Assembly (NCBI GenBank): GCA_013396915.1 | Contig: VWZL01000114.1 | Coordinates: 847,535 to 911,534, forward strand | Reading direction: 5' to 3' | Origin: Stercorarius parasiticus | Lineage: Eukaryota; Chordata; Aves; Charadriiformes; Stercorariidae | Length of the DNA stretch: 64,000 bases | Made by a program: the position numbers and the translations under genes | Part shown: positions 59,406-64,000 of the stretch, in pieces | Numbering within the stretch: the first letter of the stretch is position 1 | Layout of the letters: each line of letters begins with the position of its first letter | The notes under the pieces: model-generated | What the model saw: the letters and a program-made list of their open reading frames with translations, nothing else | What the model was told of the DNA's origin: nothing | The model's database searches: none

Positions 59406-62400
59406 GGAAAAGAACCAAAAGTTCTTTGAGAACACATACACTTCCTTCAAAGCACCACAACCTAACACCACTATATAGTGTGGGTCCAGTACCAAAGTAT
59501 ATCAGGCACCTTGCCATATTCTATGCTTAAAGGTAGGAATTATTACTTCTGAGTTCATCAATTTCTCTGAAACCACTCGGAGAAAGTGTTTGTTAAAGGG
59601 GGGAAAATTTTGGGGATCTTGGTATAGGAAAACACTAGGGAATTAAATCTCACTTTAGGGATAGCCAGTAGTCATCTGGTGCTGATGGGAATCTCTGTTG
59701 CAAGGGTCCTTGCAGTGGTATCTTCAGCTGAGTCGACAGATTATTTTAGTTGCTGCTTTGTTTGAATCACTAATTTTGTTTAGTTTTTGTAACCCAGCTA
59801 GCCATGATCCTACATGTCCACCACCACACATGCATAATTCATTGGTATTCGTGCAACTTAACTACATGCCAAAATCTCTTTCATATCTTAACCGCCTGCA
59901 AAAGAGTCTTATGTGACCTTTTCTGCAGGAACAGCTTCTATTGACCATTTACAAATGTCTTATCTATGCATAAACTGATATTTCCTTGTCCTGCAGCAAG
60001 GACACTTTGGAACACCCTGCCCAAGTTGTCAGTCAACCCATGAAGAAATATCATCTAGACTAGACATATCAAAAGTTACCTTGGAGGAAATTTCTAGAAC
60101 CATTCCAGATTCCCACTTGCAATAATCAGTCAAATACTTAATTGTGAAGGTTCAGTCACTCACCCAGTTTCATTCTGGTCCATTGTCTCAAGCCAGTTCT
60201 TTAGCTCATCTATGCAGATTACTGGCAGAAATTCCCTGGGCCATCCAAGGAACTAATGATGTAAAAGCACTGGGTCTATATACAGGCTGCAGACCAATTG
60301 TAATTAAAGAGCAAACTTGATTTTCATATTAGTAGCTCACTTAAAACTTAAGTCTCATAGCTCTTGCCACAAATAAGAAAGAACTTGAATAAAATTAACA
60401 ATTTTATAATTAGAAAAAGCACTTGCATTTTATTAATCTGTATTTAACTACCTCCTACACAATATCTTTTTATGCTGATAAAATATTCATTGGTAGATTT
60501 GCATTCAAAGGTTATTTTAAAAGTTTGGAATGAAGTATGTATTTCTTTATGAATAGCTAGTGAACAATTTGTTATCAATATTATTATTGCTGGTCTGAAA
60601 ATGTCATACTCATTGAAGCCATGATCATATCTTACTTCTCCTAGATTATATGAAGTTAACAAAGCACTGATAAAATTTTGGCTGTATTTTGATAGAGTGA
60701 CATTTCAAAGCATTCATTTTAGAAGTGCAAATATTACAAGCATAGAATCTGACTTTCACTTTTGTCAAATACCATGACTTCAAGCTTCCACTTTGCTTTT
60801 GGCTGGAGTAACTTGCACTTTGTGAAGGACCACATGAGTTTGTGCAAGGAGATTACTTACACTGTGAAATCAGTGCCAATCTATTATGAAATGTACTAAA
60901 GTAGAAAATGAAAATGTTCGTGTTTTTCCTTCAGAATCTTAAAAAGACATCTTTTGAATTAGGAAAAGCAAGAATTGTGAGTGCTGGCTGTGAATGAGTT
61001 TTCAGTATTGAAGCAAGTTCACAGAACATTATGCTTACTAATATAGAAGGACATTATTCATTACTACTTTAGTGCATAATTAAGTCTAATAAGTTATTAT
61101 GTGTAATAGGTGGAATCACAATGCAGGAATTATTAAAAAGAGGAATTTAAGGGAACAGACCATATCCACAATGGTTGTGGATTTTTTTATGGTCCATCTT
61201 ATCAAAGCTTACTTTAAACATTTATATTTATATATCAGTGATCACATGTGTAATAATTATGAACTAATAGCGCTCCATCTCCTATAATCTTCTGGCACAA
61301 TATAAGGGCAATATATGTGTGATAAGCATTTTCAAGGAATACTAAGAGCATTTTGAAGGTTCTCAGGAAGTTCTGATAATTCTGCAATGCTTCAGTTCTC
61401 TCTTAAGGAAAAAGAAAGAATCAGATATTGTAGGTAACTAATTTTGATTCTTAAAATATAAGGACTTAGTCCTCTCTCTCTCTCTCTCCCTTTATTTTTT
61501 ATATGGTCAGTCCCAGTGAAGGGAATAGGTTCATGTATGCCTACATCTGTACGGATATATTTTCAAATTCAGAGTATAAATCCATTCAAGAGACTTTTCT
61601 AACTTGCAAGCCTTAAGCCTAAACAAGTAAATGTAAAGTTTAATACCTGTTATTCCATATTCAGATCTTCTTCAAGCATTTGCTTGAAGAACATTTTCAT
61701 TCAGGAACATTTTATTTCTATAGGAATTTTGGAAGGTTTGGTTTGTTGTTTTTGTTTTATTTTTGAATTGCTAGCCGTAACTTTAGGTGGGCAGAAAAAG
61801 GAGTACTGTTCTTTTTGTTTGTATTCACATCTCATTGTCTTTCAACACCATATGGTATGATCTAGGTTCTAGTTATTTTTTGTCTGTGGTTTTTTGTCAT
61901 CCGTATTTCATTTGCAGACATTGTAGCTTTAATTTCTACAGTTTTACCTAAAAAGTCTTATTTTGTTCATGTTAGTCTCAAGAAACAGGAAATTTAGGCA
62001 GAATAGAAGACATTAAAAGTCCTGTTTGAACTCCATTCTTTGAATTCAGCAATCTTTACTTGTACTTTATGAAGAATTTCATGTGTAAATAGTGTAGTGT
62101 AGAAAAAATCTAAGGCATATATGCAGCTTCTTTGATGTAGTGTGACTGTCACTATACGCGAGGGCAAAGAGAGTTTATTATGAATCTTATACTGTCTTTT
62201 ACTTTTCCTGATACTTCCCAAAAGTTCTCCTACTGCTCCCTGAAGATGCAATAACATTTTTTAGAGAGGTCATAGAACATTTATTATACCTTCTGCTTCA
62301 GCAAGAAGAACAGGTAGCTTTAGGCTGTCGTCTCTTCAGTTTCTGTGACCTAATCAATATCAGCTTTACAGTGTCAGGATTTTATTCTTACAGTTGTCCC

Positions 62401-64000
62401 TGGTAAGTATAGTCAACCATGTATGTACTCAGGAGGGTTATGAAATGTCTGTCCTGCTCCCCATTAACTTCAGCAAGTTTGTGCATTCTTACATGACTCA
62501 GTGGGGTTGAGGCCATGTAGCCACATTACTCTTACCATCTGTAAGGATCAGAGCTGCATTCCCTTCCAGTTTCAGGATTTCCAGTTGTTTCACCTGCCCA
62601 ATTGTTATCCATAATACAACGTTCTAATCTTTTCTACTATACATCTCTGTTGATAAATTCATGACTTAAAGCTAGCATAGACAGCAACTGGGAGATTCAT
62701 GTAAGCAGAATTCTTCTAGTGGCATGAAATTCCTCCCTGGTTTCTAAATTAATACCATAAGCTGTCTTTTTACAGAGATTTAGCAGGGAACGGGAGGATT
62801 AACCCCAATTTCTATCTGATGATTCTGTGCTCAGGAACAGATTTTGGGGTAACAGCATAAATTAGTAGTTTTCAGAGCAGTATAAAAATTAATGACTGTC
62901 ACAAGACTGGGGGTAGTATCTTCTCATTCTAAAGAAAATAGTAGTCTGTTAACACTCCCAGATGTGGGGATAGAAATATAATAACTATTTGTAAATTTCT
63001 CTCTACAGATTATAAAATAAGCTTAGTAAGTTTGGTTATCCTGAATGAAAATTAACTTTTGTGAATATTCTTCTAATTTCTTAATGGAACAGAATATCAC
63101 AGGAAGAGATACTAATGTGTTAGCACCTCCCATGTCACTAGTGGGTAGAGTGATGCTGGAGATACGTTCCAGGAGCATGCATGTGTTTGTGAAAGAATAG
63201 GCATATGCTGGGAACACAATAAGAAAGTCATGTGCAAATATGTATCTTTCCATTTAAAAAAAAAAGAAAAAGTTCTGTTTAGCTACATAAAGCTGTATTT
63301 TAATAAGGTGTCGTCTGTATTTACAGTTATTTCCACAGTTGCAAACATAAATGACAGAAATATTTTCTCCTGAAATTCCTGAAATTTCATTTCCACGCTT
63401 CTAAAGTGACATCGTCAATAAAATATGCTATATGAGAAATCTAGGTCCTATCAACTTCAATACCAGCTTTATCATTTATTTCAGTGACAGTTGAATTATA
63501 CCATATAGAAAGGTATTTTCAGAGCAATGAAATTCTTATCTTTTTTTTTGTTGTTTTTTTTTCTGTCACATTGTGTGATACCGCGGTGCATGCTTAAGTT
63601 TTTGATGTATTCCACCAGATGTTTGGAAGTATTGCAGTCAGGAGTACAGGGAGTTGTTTTGTACCTATTTGTTTTTTAAACATTAAACGTCTGCACTATA
63701 GCAAGCACGAGGTGGGGTACATCTGAAAAAACACTGTAAACTGCATAGCTCATATTTTTGCTGCTGTTGCAATAAAATTTGTTTTAATATGAGCATCACT
63801 TGAAATTTTTTTTAATGTAGAACAAGTATGCTTCTTTCAGGAATTTAAAGCCAATGCAGTTTCTAGTTGGTAAGCTGTTTAAACAGAAACAGAACTAGAA
63901 ATTACCAGTTTCAAGTTATCTTCTGTACACCTGTAACTCAAAGATGGCATTTTAAAATGAGTCTTTAGTAGAAAAAATACAAAAACCATCTTGTTAAGAA
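59406..64000. other. AT-rich non-coding DNA
   Basis: No gene or repeat family recognised. Minor items: (CT)8 at 61,472-61,487, and an 87-codon minus-strand frame at 62,257-61,994 with an acceptor-like start, treated only as a finding. Confidence 0.5.

Noticed and set aside
1..64000. CRISPR array, tRNA, rRNA or bacterial operon
   Set aside because: No spaced direct repeats, no cloverleaf-like or rRNA sequence seen, and the CR1/LTR content shows vertebrate nuclear DNA.

Overview
This window is vertebrate nuclear DNA, almost certainly from a bird. It is AT-rich and dotted with 5'-truncated CR1 LINEs, several of which end in the avian-type ATTCTATGAT tail. It also holds solo retroviral LTRs and a very long pyrimidine microsatellite. 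There is no operon-like coding. A crocodilian or turtle is a less likely alternative source, because CR1 is also common there.

Layout. 1-6.65 kb is plain AT-rich DNA. 6.65-7.78 kb is a CR1 cluster that includes a head-to-head pair. 10.42-12.77 kb is a CR1 whose flank is repeated exactly, base for base, on both sides of a 711-N assembly gap, so it is probably a false duplication. 12.8-27.6 kb is mostly non-repetitive and holds the two best exon candidates, both on the minus strand (25,675-25,754 and 16,365-16,631). 27.6-39.5 kb is a transposon-rich block: CR1 copies of several ages, a 727-nt uninterrupted pyrimidine tract, a solo LTR nested in a CR1, and a 777-bp solo LTR. 41,082-41,282 carries a third exon-like segment on the minus strand. 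43.2-53.4 kb has three plus-strand CR1s and an old LTR fragment. 56.1-58.4 kb holds an LTR-like segment followed by a very old CR1. The rest is AT-rich with nothing recognisable.

How the parts fit. The 80-bp and 267-bp segments are open in one frame, have splice-like ends and have matching intron phase (phase 1). They are consistent with consecutive exons of one minus-strand gene, in which case much of the transposon material is intronic. I do not recognise the protein. The 41.1-kb segment has an excellent acceptor but ends in a stop, so it would be the last exon of a neighbouring gene or of another isoform. Every long reading frame inside CR1 copies is decayed reverse-transcriptase debris. 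The two longest frames in the window come from the stop-free hexanucleotide repeat and are not genes.

Limits. All family assignments are by eye. CR1 boundaries are good to about 10-20 bases, LTR boundaries with target-site duplications to the base. No alignment, homology search or expression data were available.
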